Source: Primulina eburnea (Eukaryota; Streptophyta; Magnoliopsida; Lamiales; Gesneriaceae). Taken from it: DNA of 64,000 nucleotides. This document shows positions 32,674-45,594 of the stretch, in pieces. Position 1 is the stretch's first letter; the number at the start of each line of letters is the position of its first letter. Position numbers and translations under genes: made by a program. The stretch covers positions 11,762,485 to 11,826,484 of the forward strand of contig NC_133102.1 of assembly GCF_022965805.1 (NCBI RefSeq), read 5' to 3'. The notes under the pieces were generated by a model. That model did not search any database. It worked only from the letters and a program-made list of their open reading frames with translations, and was not told the DNA's origin.

Positions 32674-32816
32674 GAAGGTCAAAATGCCTTTAGAACGCAT
32701 ATTATTTTCATTTTTAGAGGTTAAGAAGACACAAACACATAAACCCCAGCCTAGCAATCAGGCAAACAACCAGAGCAAGAGACATACAAATAACACAAAC
32801 TCACACGCAACACAAC
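32674..32816 (-). other. Likely 3' untranslated region of the STRAP-like pseudogene
   Basis: About 140 bp between the stop codon at 32817 and the Cassandra insertion. No other feature seen. The Cassandra element therefore sits at or just beyond the transcript end. Confidence 0.4.
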
Positions 32817-35744
32817 CTAGTTGGCTTGTATCACTTTTCCGCCTGCCTCTGTCGTCTCGTCTCCAGCAATGTGCACGTTCTGAAATTGGTGAGTAACCTC
32901 ATCGGCCGGTCCATCTACAACTACAGTCTCTAGTTCCGATAGAGGACCGATATGCCATATTCTAATAGTCCCATCTTCAGATCCTGAAGCATAAGATTCG
33001 CCTCCCAGAGAGAAACACACACAGTGGAATGGACCATGGTGCCCCTTGTTGTATCCTGCAGATGATCAACACATTTAAAAAGTAAAACAAGAAACAATCA
33101 ACGGAACATAAAATGTTGATTACAACCAATGACCATTGTGAGATTGATAAGAGTTTCTCAAATAATTGCATTTTTAATCAGTTTTGCATTGACTTACTTC
33201 CAGGCCCTTCTTCTATGGTATATGATAGGTGGATATCTTGGTACCATATTTTTATAATAATTAATTACTACATAAAACGCGGCAGTCGGCAGATCCATAA
33301 AGAATACAATTTTGAAACATCAAATGTGCATTTCCAAATGCCAGTGTTGTAAATGGTGGTAGGCCGTGGTTAGGCGGTTGAAATTTTTTTATTATTTTTT
33401 TATACATAATTATATATAATTATGCAATATATGCATAAATTAAATTGGGTGATTGGGTTGAATATCATGTTTTGAATAGAATGTATAGAATGTGTATAAT
33501 ACATTATTTTAAAATTTTGTTGACTTTTGACGCCTAACAACCCACCTCGGCTCACCTTTGACCGCCTAATGCAAAGGAGGTGCGGTCAATGGCCGTCTCG
33601 ACCGTCATTTAGAATACTGTCAAATAAAATTTACATAGAAACCTAGAGAAATAGTGGAAATCAAGAAATTGAAAAAGCAAAGAAGAAAATGTTTTGATGA
33701 ATAAAGCACCAAAGATCTTACCAACTTCTGCACCTGTGTGAAAATCAAAGACATGAATCCACATGTCTTCTCCACCAGCAATGAACTTATTACCATACTT
33801 CGGCTCCAATGAAGCAGATTCCACAATGCAGGTAACTCTTTACTAATCCATAGCTGGTAAAGGAAAAAATGTAGATATTTGATAACCAAAACAACTAGAA
33901 ATAGCTTTCTTCGTTTATTTGATGATTAGACATATTGGCATACTGATTTGCATCCCAAAACTTGACAGTTGACCCATCAGGAGTTATTATATAGCAGCCA
34001 TCTTGACTCACTTCGGCACTAGTTACAGAGGGCTTGGTCTCAAGCGTTTGAACAATCGTACCAGTTCTCACATCCCATAACTTGGTGACAATAAAATGAT
34101 AACGACTAGGTCAAATGAACATGGAAAAATAGAAGACTTCAACAGAGTTTTACAAGAGACAAATTCAAACAGAACAAAAAGCTTTCTGTGAATATAAAGA
34201 TAAACAGAATCTAAGGGATGTCTACAGACCTCTCCCCTCCAACATCAGTACAAGAACCTAAGATCGATTGATCACTATGGAGCCAAGTAACGGTAGAGAC
34301 AGAACCAGGGGCCTTTTCAATTTCCCTTGGCGTTGCATCAGGTCGATTTATATCAAATACACGAAGAGCTTTTTCCATCCCTCCAGTTAGCAGAAAGTGG
34401 GTATCCTGAAATTTCAAATTCTAGATTGGTGAGGTCTATACATCACACTTTGAGCTGCACCAAATAAATTTTCTTGCTAGCAATCAAGCCAATAGACAAA
34501 TGGGACAAATTTTGTACCAAATTCCTCGAACCAGATACAAATGAATAGTAAAAGTATTCACAACATGTTAGGTTAATATATTTGGCGTACCTCTGAGAAG
34601 GCACATGAACGCACTATGTGCTAGTGTTCAAATGAATTCAATTCATCCCCAGTTAATGCATCCCATAGTTTCTTGCAACCAGTCGGTGCAAAGATATAAA
34701 ACAGAGCTCATCCATTAACCAACAAAGATAACATTTTGAATAAGCTTCTACTTGACATGCTCAGTGGACAAGATCAATCAACACAACAAAGATGGTGGAC
34801 GATTTGGTTCACCACATACGCAGAAAAATCAGCCGATGACGAGGCAGCTCGAAGAGCATGTTTATCCAAGCAGCAAATCCACACTGCACCTTTATGACGT
34901 TGAAATGTTCCAACCCATTCTCCAGTCTCTCTGTTTCTCAACATGGGAGTGGCATCTGAGAAGGAGCAGCCATTAATATTACATAAATGAACCAAAGATA
35001 TCCAGAGGTGATTTTTTATGCAATCATTTTTTAAATTGCTGCAATTCCACATAGGCAATGCATGATATCTTGTTAGACCTATCCTACCATTGCCAACTTC
35101 TCCTACATAAAAGTGTTGGGAGGTCTCAATACTCAAACTGTAACATATAATACAAGGGATCAGTCCATCAAAAATGTGATCATTTATGTCATAGTTACAA
35201 ACGTTGGGATAGTGCAACACCAGTACACCATAATCAAAGTCATCAGTTAAATAATGACTCGCAAATTACAGGTCTTAAATGAGAAACAAAACAATGGGGC
35301 CTAAGGAAAATACTGTTAAAATTTCTAAGTTTTACGATATGCCCAATTTTCTATCTATTTCTATTAAATAATAAACCAAAATGTCAAGAAATGCCATGTA
35401 ACATAAGCCCTTCCACTGCGTGGATCTTATGAAATCACCAATCTAGATCATAAAACCAAGAGTACCGAAAGAAGAACTCAAAGGGAAACATTAGCCAACA
35501 AGATAGGAGATTCGTAATACTTATTTGACGCTTCGCATGTTGTGAAATTGACCCAGGACGCTTTAAGACTCAAACCATAATATAGGTTATATTAAGCAAA
35601 AAAAAAAGATGGTGATTTCAGCTTACCCTTTCCAGCACTGACAAGGAACAAACCATCAGGTGTGACTGGGCTATAGAATACATCGACCACTGGCCAAGAA
35701 TGACCATGGCAAACCAATGGAGCTACAACCTTCTTCTTATCCAT
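32817..35744 (-). pseudogene. STRAP-like WD40 protein gene, disrupted
   Basis: Exon-like blocks in order: 35744-35627, 34955-34820, 34671-34591, 34405-about 34237, 34080-33944, 33853-33722, 33055-32817. They encode the WD repeats of plant serine/threonine kinase receptor-associated (STRAP/UNRIP-like) proteins, from MDKKKVVAPLVCHGHSWPVV to [20 protein letters not shown]. In animals STRAP works in the SMN complex and binds kinase receptors; the plant role is less clear. Defects: exon 2 seems one base short at its donor, exon 3 has an in-frame TAG (34623-34621) where Lys is expected, exon 4 lacks a GT donor at the expected place (GGAG then GGGAGA), and exon 6 has a small deletion that shifts frame. 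A hAT element sits in the last intron. An intact copy presumably exists elsewhere; assembly errors are the alternative. Confidence 0.82.
33342..33619. mobile_element. Small hAT-type element in STRAP-like intron
   Basis: 278 bp with ends CAGTGTTGTAAATGG and (reverse complement) CAGTATTCTAAATGAC. The flanks ccaaatgc and tcaaataa share CAAAT, fitting a decayed 8-bp duplication. The termini resemble those of the hAT element at 8105-8921, so they may share a transposase source. Confidence 0.65.
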
Positions 35745-37136
35745 TATTCACCAGCTCAATATATAACCCTAAAAAAAATATATCAAAAACTCTTCCCTCC
35801 ACAGCAAAGAAAACCTAAATCCCAAATCCCAATTTTCCAATTTCATTGAATCAACATACTCCTTAAAATTGGACATTAATCAATACAAAAAAAGACCAAT
35901 TACCCGCAAAAAATTAGTCTTGGTTTGATTTCTCAAAAAGACAACAAAAGTTACCCTTTCAGGTATGAAAAGAAGAATGACTGGCTATGAGAAGTAAAAT
36001 TCTACAACTCTGACATATATGAAGTAAAAACCAGCATCTATGGTATATTGGCTGCAGTGGGAAACCCCAATTTCTAGCTAAGTACAATCGCTTGCAATTC
36101 TCCACGGATCCTCAACTCCTAACCATAATCAGATTGGATTCACAGCTTAATTTGCTAGAATTACAAGGAAAAAAATTAAAAATTGAGAAACTCCATTGCC
36201 ATTTATAGGGCTATGCGCAAGAAGCGACGGGTAACAACAAAGACATTTTAGTTCTTATATTTTTCGATTTGCAATTTTAGTCATCAACTCAATCCTTAAA
36301 ATTAACATGATTTCTACCCTCACTGTTAATTTTAATGAAAAATTAAACTAAAAAATGTCATTTGACTTTACCCGTTGTCAGCTGAGTTTGTGTTAGTATA
36401 GTAGTAATATCATAATGTAAAATTTAATTATTTCATAAATTATCAAAATGAGCTGACATTTTAGGTCAACCAATAACACACAATAACCCGTCATTATTGG
36501 GCTGGGGACAAGCTATCTTGCACATTTTCCGATTGACGTTCTACCAATACAACTTATCTATTTTATGTGACGGGACATGCCGATCAGCGAGCTATGCAAA
36601 TTTTGATTTGAAATTGGCGGGGAGAAAGCGTGGCCGACCGCATTTTGGCTGGTCAGGATTACCAACTCAATCAACTTATTTTATATGGCAGTATGTGACT
36701 ACCCACGAGTTATACTAATTTTAGGTTGAATTTGAAGGGGGCGAGCCGTGATTACCAAACGAACCCACCTATTTTATGTGACTGGACGAGCCGCCTCGAC
36801 GAGTCCAACCTATTTTGTCAATTCTATTAAAAATATATCGATTGCAATTTTCCAAACACCAGAATTAAAATCAGTCTTTTGGATGTAGTGTGAGAGTACT
36901 ACATTTATACCAATATCTCATAAACATTTTTTTCATTTCAATTTTTTTAAAAAAATTCAGCGTGACTTTTTTTTTTAACTAGGAAATACAGCTATGAATA
37001 TATGCTTGTGTATCTTAAATTGTCATATTCGCCTTCTAAGTATTAAATATTTGATTGGTTTTATAACCCTTTTTAGAGTACTACATCTTATCTTATAATG
37101 AATAATTTTTTTTAAAAAAATAATTTTAAAAAGGGT
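35745..37136. other. STRAP-like upstream region and intergenic sequence
   Basis: The first few hundred bases probably held the promoter and leader of the STRAP-like gene. From about 36230 the sequence is AT-rich and repetitive (gggacatgccg-, gactggacgagccg-like motifs). No gene supported. Confidence 0.45.
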
Positions 37137-37291
37137 AAATTGCTTATAAATCCCCAAACCCAAACCTAAACTCAACTTTACCCAAACTCCCTACACCTCA
37201 AAACCTTTCTTTAAACTCCTTAATATCTTAAAATAGACAAAAATACCCTTATTCCTATTTTAAATCTAATTGATCCTCACGTTTTCGAAAA

Positions 37292-37303
37292 TGGTATCAG
37301 AGC
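37292..37303 (+). other. Pararetrovirus primer-binding site
   Basis: TGGTATCAGAGC, the initiator-Met tRNA site that starts minus-strand DNA synthesis in Caulimoviridae. It marks conventional position 1 of the viral map. Confidence 0.8.
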
Positions 37304-37477
37304 GAAAGGTTAATTAATTTCAAACACAAATTTTATTATTACTAGTAACTAATTGTATGAGAAAGAGAATTTTGAAAAAATTATGAATCCGAACTTCGGT
37401 TCGAGGAAAATAATTTACAAGTAATATTCCAATATTTTGGAATATAAACAAGTGCATCTAACTATTGTTAGATATCA

Positions 37478-37639
37478 GAAACAGAAAGGGAAGCTACTGC
37501 ACTCTCAGGTAAAATCTCAAGTAAACTTATGATTCAAACAAATAAGTTTCTGGAGATAGTTTCAGATTCCTCTAAGCTCTCTTCAGATCTTAGGGAAATT
37601 CAGAAGATAGTTGAAACGTCTGCCCTTTTTATCGCTTAA
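37478..37639 (+). pseudogene. First viral ORF remnant, N-terminal part
   Basis: A 53-codon open stretch, Leu/Ile/Ser/Lys-rich and likely helical, ends at TAA just before the inserted LTR. Related caulimovirids have a small poorly conserved first ORF here. No function assigned. Confidence 0.45.
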
Positions 37640-37645
37640 CAGTAC

Positions 37646-40638
37646 TAGATTTTTTTTTAAAACCTCACATAGCATTCGGCCGAACCATAAAATTTCATAA
37701 AATATTTTTGACATCATTTTAAAATAAACAACCAACTAACAATTTTCTAAATCTAAAAATAACATTTGAACAGTATAGCACATACTATAACCTCTCAAAA
37801 ACCAATCATAATCATGATAAAAGTCATAAAATATTTTAACATAAATCATAACATATATGTGGAAACTAGCGTCGGTCCTCGGGTCATGTGCACCTTCAGT
37901 CCAGTCGGATCAACCATCAAGACCTCCATTAGCATTATCATGATAACCTGCATCCATCACACCTAGTGAGTCTAAAGACTCAACACACCATAGTCTTTAT
38001 AACGAGTAATACATAATACAGTCAACATATAACGGTGAAAAATACTTGTACTTAAAATATCGTTTTCATGAAGATGCATAAATTTAAGAATAAACATTTT
38101 CGTAAATCTTTTCATGATGCATAAACTTTTAAATAAAAACATTTTCATAATGATGCATCAACTTTAAACATAAATATTTTCATGACATGCGACTCATAAA
38201 CCTTAACATTTTCCTTTTTCCTCCATCATAACATGTCATAAACCTTTTTCATGATCGTAAACATTATCTTTTCCTTTATTGAATTCAGATCGTTAATTGT
38301 GACTTTCCTCAATCCTCAAAGGTCGATGGTACCATCTACATGAAACCACAGTACTGGGCGGCGGGGACATCAGCGACATAAAATCGTCAACTGAGCCTTG
38401 GCCTATCCTCAAATATATCCTCATATCCTCGTATCCTCATTAGTCACAATTACTTCACTTTCATCAACGTTTCATATTTTCCTCACTTTATAAAACCATG
38501 CTTAAATATCATTTTCTCTTTTGAAACAAGAATGTACATTTCCTTTAACGTGATCGTTTCCTCATAAAAATCCATAAACATTTTAAAAGAGACCTTTTTA
38601 GCATATAAAATCCATAACTTCTTTAAATACACATTTCAACATCAAAAACATTTAAAATATGCATTTAAATCCTAAACCTTTTAACATAATAAATCATAAC
38701 CTTTTAAATAACATTTGACGTAATAAATCGTAAACATTTAAAATCCATGTCATAAAAGTTCATAACACTAGAAATAATCATATTAGCACATAAAACAGCA
38801 TTCAGAGCACTGCCATGACCTTTACTAATTTCAAGGTGTAAAAAGACCGTTTTACCTCTGGACGTGACATTTTACGATTTTGACTTTTTTCCTTGATTTA
38901 TTGACTCTAACATGTCCCAAATAATTATTTAAGCTTACATGAATTTTTTCGTAATTTTATTTAGCTTAAATAATAGACTTTTTCATTTATCTTTAATTAA
39001 TTGTTTTGACTGTGTTTTAATCCCGAAAAATCCCAAACTTTAATATAAAATTCCTAAATTCAAAATTTAGTCTTTTTATATTATTTTAGCTTTTATGAAC
39101 CACGACTCGACCCCCGTGAACTATTTCCCAATTTTTCTTTATTTAAAAACCTCATTTGACACCTAAACTTTGACCCCGAGCCAACTTTCGATTTTCACGA
39201 GTTACCCCCGAACCATGTTGGCCCAAAACTTGCCCAACATCCTAAATTAACCTCCTGGACCCTAAGTTCCCCAAGACACTGACCCAGACCATAAAAACGA
39301 GAACCTCCTACATAACTCCATGCTGGCCGAGAATTCTAAAGGTGGTAGGACTCTTCCTTTTGCTTCCAGGACCTAGCCGACGAGCCCAGGCCCCGCACCA
39401 CTTGCCCTCGCACCTTCCTAAGACTCTAATGCCTCATCCTAACCCAGCCCCAGAGCCCTGGACCGAGACCTTAAGCCCTGCAAGCCACCCGAAGCCTGCA
39501 CGCTTTTTGTCAATTCTCGGGTAGGAGTCCTTGCGTGCAAGGACTCCTCCCTGCCTTACGATCCTGCTTAACAGTCCCTGGCCCCAGCCCAGGCCGAGCC
39601 AGCCCTCTCCCTTAGTGTGACCCGATCGCCTTAACCCCCAAGGCAGAAATCAGTACCTGCGTGTTCTTTTCCTTCAGTGGTTTTGTAGTGATCTAGGCGT
39701 GAGTGTGTGGTCCTAAAACATGCATAAACCACTCTTGATCTTACCTTATGTCATGGCAGCCCCTTAGCTACACAATATACAAGTTTTTGAATTCATAAAT
39801 CATGTTTTTTCATGCCTTCATTCCATGTTACGAAAATTATTAAAAATAATCCATGTTTCCTCATACATACAATGATTCAAAACATAATATGATATGATGG
39901 ATGAGAAAAGGAAGATTTTGGTGTGCTTTTGCATTAAATACGCTCGAATATGCGTTGACGAAGGAGAACGGGAGACGCATTTGGCTTGATCTTGCTTGCC
40001 CTTCCAAAATTTCTCCTAGCTTGCTTGTGTGTGCACTGCCGTGTGTGGTATGAGAGGGGTGGGGGAGAGTTTCAGATTTTTCAAAGAGTGAGGCGTGAGT
40101 TTTTCTTTGCAAGACTAGGTTTTAATGATTTTTAAATACCAATTAATCAACTAAATAAACCTTAGGCCTATTAAGCCCATAATTAAGCCCACTAGTGCTA
40201 ATTAGGATTTAATAAAATCATGGAAATGGTTTTGATGCAATAAGTTCGTGAATTAAATAGCCGGATTGCTTAAAAGCTCGTATTTTAGTTGAAAATCCAA
40301 CACCGATAAAAACTACGTCCCGGCGTATAAAATCACCTCAAAACTCTTTATTTTCAAAATTATGAAAAACCATCATCCATATATTAAATAATTAAAAACA
40401 ATTATTTAATAAAAATATTTTACATTATTCAGTCATCGGTCCCCGTTCCTCGATCGCAACTCGAATAACCTTAAAAATTACATTTTAATGCAACAATGTA
40501 GAAAAATATATTTTAAACATGCAATTATGCACAACATAATTAATTAATGCAATTTAAACATTTAATTAAATACAAGAGAATTTAATAATTGCATGTATGT
40601 GGTTCGCGTGGACCTTTAAATTTTTCGGGCGTTACAAT
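37646..40638 (+). mobile_element. Long LTR (solo) inserted in the pararetrovirus
   Basis: About 3 kb of AT-rich non-coding sequence ends TTTTTCGGGCGTTACA at 40636. AGTAC is found on both sides (37641-37645, 40639-40643) and may be the target duplication, offset by two bases from the TTACA end. It shares many segments, in order, with the repeat at 59434-63375: ggtcctcgggt, ctagtgagtctaaagactca, ataacgagtaa, tttacctctggac, attaagccca, catcggtcccc. Both have TGTAACG/CGTTACA-type ends, typical of some Ty3 LTRs. No internal domain follows. The left end is not clearly a TG end. Confidence 0.65.
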
Positions 40639-40649
40639 AGTACAAAATT

Positions 40650-40846
40650 ATGGCAATATGTTATATTTTGTACCTCAACGAGTTGAGAAAATCCTTGAAA
40701 CCCATGAAGAAATTCTTAGAATATTAAAGGATATTCAAAAAAGAATTCAAAACCTAGAACAACAACTAAGTTCTAGTAAAAGAACTTCAGGAGGATGGTT
40801 ACCACCATCATTTGTTACTGAACCCCTGTTACATCAAAAAAGATAG
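40650..40846 (+). pseudogene. Small viral coiled-coil ORF
   Basis: The coding stretch resumes after the LTR with a clear heptad-rich helix (VEKILETHEEILRILKDI and QKRIQNLEQQL). Small coiled-coil proteins ahead of the capsid occur in Caulimoviridae, where one type is virion-associated. Assignment by position and composition only. Confidence 0.5.
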
Positions 40847-41013
40847 GCCAGAGTGGTGTCAAAACCTTTGACTGAAGAAGAAAAGATGATCAATCTAATT
40901 AAGTCTGTTTCAGAAAAGAAATTAATCTGAGGACAACTTTAAAAAGGATTGGTCTGGAAGATCTACAAGAGCTTGCGGAGTCATTCGCAAATCTCAAAGT
41001 AGTAGATCTAAAT

Positions 41014-42275
41014 ATGAACACAGCAGTAGGTGACACACCACCTGCTATAACCTGGTCATCTTCTCAGGAACCACCAAGGGAAAGTATGGGAACTCATAAT
41101 ATAAATATGAGAGAACCTCAAACAGATTTCCATACTGGTGGAGAATCACACCCAGCGGGAACAAGGGCAAGGAGAAATCAAATTCTTTTGCACCAAACAC
41201 CTTATGGGAAAACTGTTTTGGATCCTATACATCCTTACAGGGTTATGTTTAACCTTGATGTATTAGATTTCAAAAACAGAGAAGATCTCATAGACGATTG
41301 GACATTTGCTATGAGAATTGCAGCAGGAACTCTTGATCTCAACAAAGAAGGATTCATTAAACTGTTAGAAATGAGTCTTATGGGATCAGTGAAAATTGCT
41401 TGGGACATGACTTCATTAGACATGAAAGAGTCAGTCCTAGCTGGTGAATATCTTAGTGAGATCGCTGAAAAAATGGCTACCCTATTTAAAGCACATTTTA
41501 TAGGGGTAGACTATTTCAACAGTCAAGATACAGAGAAGAAGAAGAAATATACTCCAGCTCTGTATAGTCTGGAATTACATGATATATGTTTGGTGGATGA
41601 ATACATTATGTTATTCACTAAATATAGATGGAATTCAGGAGTAGAAGAAGATATAGTTATGCAGCTTTTCTTCGTAAAATGCCAAGTCCCTGGAGAGAAA
41701 TGCTCATTAGGGAATACGTACCTAGAAATCCAGATACGTTGGCACGAAGAGCCTCTTTCCTCCAAGGAAAGTTGGCAGAATGGTGTCACATGGCGGCATT
41801 ACAAAAGAATTACAAACGCCTAAGGGGTATCAACAAAAGAACTCCTTTGTGTTGTAAAGAAAATGACCTTCCAACAATTATTGGAAGTAAACCACAAAAG
41901 CATAAGAAGAAAAGTTTCAAGACTCATCCTTATGCTCGAAGTAGAAGAAGTTCTTGGAAACCAAGAAAAGTATGGTCTAGACAGAAAGCCAGATCTTACA
42001 AATCTGGACAAAGAAGCGGAACATCAAGAAGTAGGATATCATCCCAAGCATCGAGTTCATCTCGAAGCACTGGAAGAACACCTACGAAGAAAATTTTCAG
42101 AAGAGCTCATACTCGGGTTAATGAAAGTTTCAAGGACTGTAATTGCTGGACATGTGGCGCAAGAGGTCATATATCGACCAACTGTCCAGAAAATGAAAAA
42201 AGAGGTATTAAACGCTTCGATCCTACCCCAGATATTGAAGAAGCAATTTATTACCAAGATCTTATTCAAGTATAA
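41014..42275 (+). pseudogene. Pararetroviral capsid protein, frameshifted
   Basis: The first frame (41014-41823) holds the capsid core. The match continues in another frame (41628-42275) from about 41680, with KMPSPWREMLIREYVP and KLAEWCH, then a very basic linker and a CCHC zinc knuckle (CWTCGARGHISTNC) near 42140-42180. A capsid core, a basic stretch and a zinc knuckle make up the canonical Caulimoviridae coat protein. The frameshift near 41640-41690 makes it non-functional. Confidence 0.8.
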
Positions 42276-42342
42276 CGGTTTGAGGATATTGCCTCAGATG
42301 AAAGTATATATGAAGAAGAAGTCTTAAGTCAGGAAGAATCTG

Positions 42343-43248
42343 ATGGAACAGAATCAGAATCTGACTGAAGACAAGGTGTTTCAACACGAAGCACATGAAG
42401 ATCTGTCTGGATTTTTCAGCCAGACTACAATATCTCATAACATGGTTCAAAGAATCATGAGAGAAAATCCGAGTCTACAGAGATATCAAGGTTTCTCTGC
42501 AGGACAGGTAGAAAAATTCTTACGAAGTCTTGGCCTAAGAAACAGAAAGCATCATCTAATCTATAAAGTTTCTAGAAGGGAAATGACAATCCCGATGGAA
42601 CTAACAGGAAATAGAATGGAGATGCAGTTAATTCTTTCCGAAGAAATTAAGGAGGAATTACAAAAACTCAAGATAGAAGTAGCAAGGACCATGTCCTGGA
42701 TTCATATCGGAGCCATCCAGATTATGATAAAAGCTACTTTCAAAGAAGAGATAGATTCGGCTATTGATATTGCTATATGCGATAAAAGAATGGGGAATCT
42801 ACAAGATTCAGTACTGGGAACAATCTCAGGAAACCTCTGTGCAGGAAAGATGGTAGGAGTAATCTATCCAAGGATAGTCTACAACCTGGCAGATCGAGAT
42901 TTCAGCCGAGCTTTGACATTGCATCAGAACTTCAAGGAAAAAAGGTTGATGAAAGAAGGTAATAGACCATATTCTATTACCTATCAGATTTCATATGCTC
43001 TATCTAATACACATCATTATGAATTGTTTATTAGAAACGAGTTTATTGAAATGCCAGAGATATTTGGAAAAGTTGCTCAAGCAATTTATCCAGAAAGAAT
43101 TGAGTTTCCTTTAATACAGGAAACAGATATCCAAATCCAAAACAAACCGATTCTACAAAAGAATCAAAGTCTTAGATTGGAATCAAGAAGACTATATTTT
43201 CAAGGAGATAGAATTACAAGTTACAGATGGGAAAAACGCCTGTCATAG
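42343..43248 (+). pseudogene. Pararetroviral movement protein (30K superfamily)
   Basis: A 301-codon open frame. Conserved 30K-type features: IHIGAIQIMIKATF, then EIDSAIDIAICDKR, GNLCAGKMVGVIYPRIVYNL and a SITYQISYALSNTHHYEL end. Movement proteins enlarge plasmodesmata so that virus can pass between cells. In intact viruses with this order it is part of the same polyprotein as the capsid; stops between 42275 and 42343 separate them here. Confidence 0.82.
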
Positions 43249-43576
43249 AAACCCAACAGGAGCTGAAAAGTTTTTCTACAATAGGAAATCTTAGATGCCC
43301 AGAAGGGTGGAAGGAAGTAGAAATAGTATTTGATATTACGAAGAAAAAGAATCAATTTCCTTGCAATACCATATACTATTTGGAATAACCTACGATAGAA
43401 ACGTACCAAGGACTGATTAATATCGGAGAATTGGAAGTCCATATCCAAGGAATTCCAGAGAAAGAATTAGATCGACTGATTTTTGGACTAGAGTTTCACG
43501 AGAAACACAAATCTTGGAAATGTCTAGAGTACGGAATGGAGTTTATGGTAGAGAATAAAATGTGGAAAATCCAATG

Positions 43577-44056
43577 ACCACAAGTCCATTTTCCATATAC
43601 ATTCCAATAGGAATGTTATATGAATAATATAAAGAAGAATACTTTGCTGCTTATATTGATTCAGGGGCTTGAATCTGCACAGCAAAACGAAGATTTTTTC
43701 CAAATAATTTGGAAGAAGAATTACCCAATATTGCTGGGAGAGATTTTTCCAGAAGAATCTTAATCCTATGTAAAGGGATTAAGATGACTGAAATCATGAT
43801 TGACGGTGCTGGACAAACACCTTGGTACAAAATAAAGACACCACTAATTTATTTTCATGATACAAGACCTGACATATTGTTAGGAAATAATTTCCTACAA
43901 ATGTTTAAGTTCTATACTCAAGAAAATGAGACTAGACGATTAGTGTTCACAACACCCTGTGATCATAAAATCATAGTCCAGAGACTTAGAGAGGCATTTT
44001 ACAGAGAATTGCCAATCCAGTTTCGCATCAAGCGTGGTGATTCAGGAAACTTCTGA
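43577..44056 (+). pseudogene. Pararetroviral aspartic protease
   Basis: The catalytic motif AAYIDSGA is followed at once by a stop (about 43671). The downstream part continues open from 43709, with the late retropepsin element DILLGNNFLQMFKF. The DSG active site is intact but the in-frame stop breaks the protein. Confidence 0.78.
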
Positions 44057-44064
44057 ACCCAAAA

Positions 44065-45594
44065 ATGAAAGATTCTAGACAGTTTGGAGAAACAATGCTC
44101 CAGTTAAGAGCAGATGAGGAACTCCAACCAAAAGATATAGAATTCCTTAAGATAACTATACAGACGAATGAAGTAGAGTTTGAATCCAAGGTATTACTGG
44201 AAGATGTCAAGAAGAGGATCAAAGAAAATTATAATGAAGATCCCTTGGCATGGTGGGACAAAAATCAACTTAAAGCTTGCCTTAAGATCAAGGAAGGCAA
44301 ATATTATGAATTTGTCCGTTGTAAACCCATCCCAATGAACATCATTGATCAAAGGGATATGCAGATTATAATCAAAGAACATTTGGACCTTGGTTTGATC
44401 AAAGCAGGTATGTCACCATATAGCAGTCCAGGTTTCTGGTAAGAAATCATGGTGAGATTAAACGAAGAAAACCTAGATTGGTTATTAATTATCAAGAAAT
44501 TAATAAAATTTTGGAGTTTGATGGGTATTTTATACCTAGTAGAGAACACTTGGTTAGTTGCATTCGCAATGCCAAGATATTCTCTAAATTTGATTGCAAG
44601 TTCGGATTCTATCAGATTCGGATGCAGGAAGAAAGCAAAAAATTTACAGCTTTCTCTATACCTCAAGGACATTATATCTAGGAGGTATTACCAATGAGAT
44701 TGGCTAATTCACCACAGATATTTCAAAGAAAGATGAATAATTTTTCAAAGATTATTTTAAGTTTATGTTTGTTTACATTGACGATGTTTTAATAGCATCT
44801 AAAGATATGAATGAACATGTTAAGCATTTGGAGATTTTCTCTAATGTTTGCAAGAAAGAAGGACTGGTTTTATCTGAAAAGAAAGCAGTCATTGCTACAA
44901 GGAAGATTGAATTCATCGGAATTGAAATCGATGAGTCAGGAATAATTCTGCAAGAACACATAGTGGAAAAGGTGCATAATTTTCCAGAAAATCTCAAAGA
45001 CAAGAAACAACTTCAAAATTTCTTAGGATTTGTTAATTTTGCTGGGATGTTTATCAAAAACCTAACAAAACACAGAAAGGTGTTCAGTCCATTATTGAAA
45101 AAAGATGCAAGATTTATATGGACAAAAGAACACACAGAAGGACTTATCCATTTAAAGAAGGTTTGTAAAAATATTCTAAAAATGGCTATTTCTCAAGACG
45201 AAGATGATCTGGTATTGTATACCGATGCTAGTGATCATTGGTGGGCAACAGTTCTTACTAAGCTCACACCAGATGGAGAACAACCATGCAGATATTGTAG
45301 TGGGTTATTCTCAGATGCAGAACCATCAGATGGCATATCAACGAGAAAAAATTTTATGCAGCAAAAAGAGCTTTTGAAAAATGGCCATTATTCTTACTTG
45401 CAAAGAAATTCACTTTGAAAGTTGATCATACACAGATAAAAGCTTTCTTAAGGAATAGAATTGAATCTAAACATGAGAAAGCCAGATTATTAAGATGGCA
45501 AGCACTATGTCAGAATTATATTTTTGATATTGTGATAATAAAATCTCATGAAAATATTCTTGCAGATTTCTTAACAAGAGATGGACATCATTGA
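44065..45594 (+). pseudogene. Pararetroviral reverse transcriptase-RNase H
   Basis: Split over several frames: GLIKAGMSPYSSPGFW near the start, RLVINYQEINKILEF and KFDCKFGFYQIRM in the palm, the catalytic FVYIDDVLIASK at 44765-44800, connection-domain HLEIFSNVCKKEGLVLSE, and RNase H with LVLYTDASDHWWATVL. Stops or shifts occur near 44442, 44680-44770 and 45340. The region ends with the FLTR-type end of caulimovirid RNase H. YIDD and YTDAS catalytic motifs are preserved, which helps place it in a tree. Confidence 0.85.

Noticed and set aside
36497..36718. 73-codon ORF upstream of the pararetrovirus
   Set aside because: It lies in repetitive sequence with no family resemblance and no splice-linked partner.
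40589..40846. Single ORF crossing the LTR/virus boundary
   Set aside because: Its first 16 codons are LTR sequence. Only the part after 40637 belongs to the viral coiled-coil ORF.
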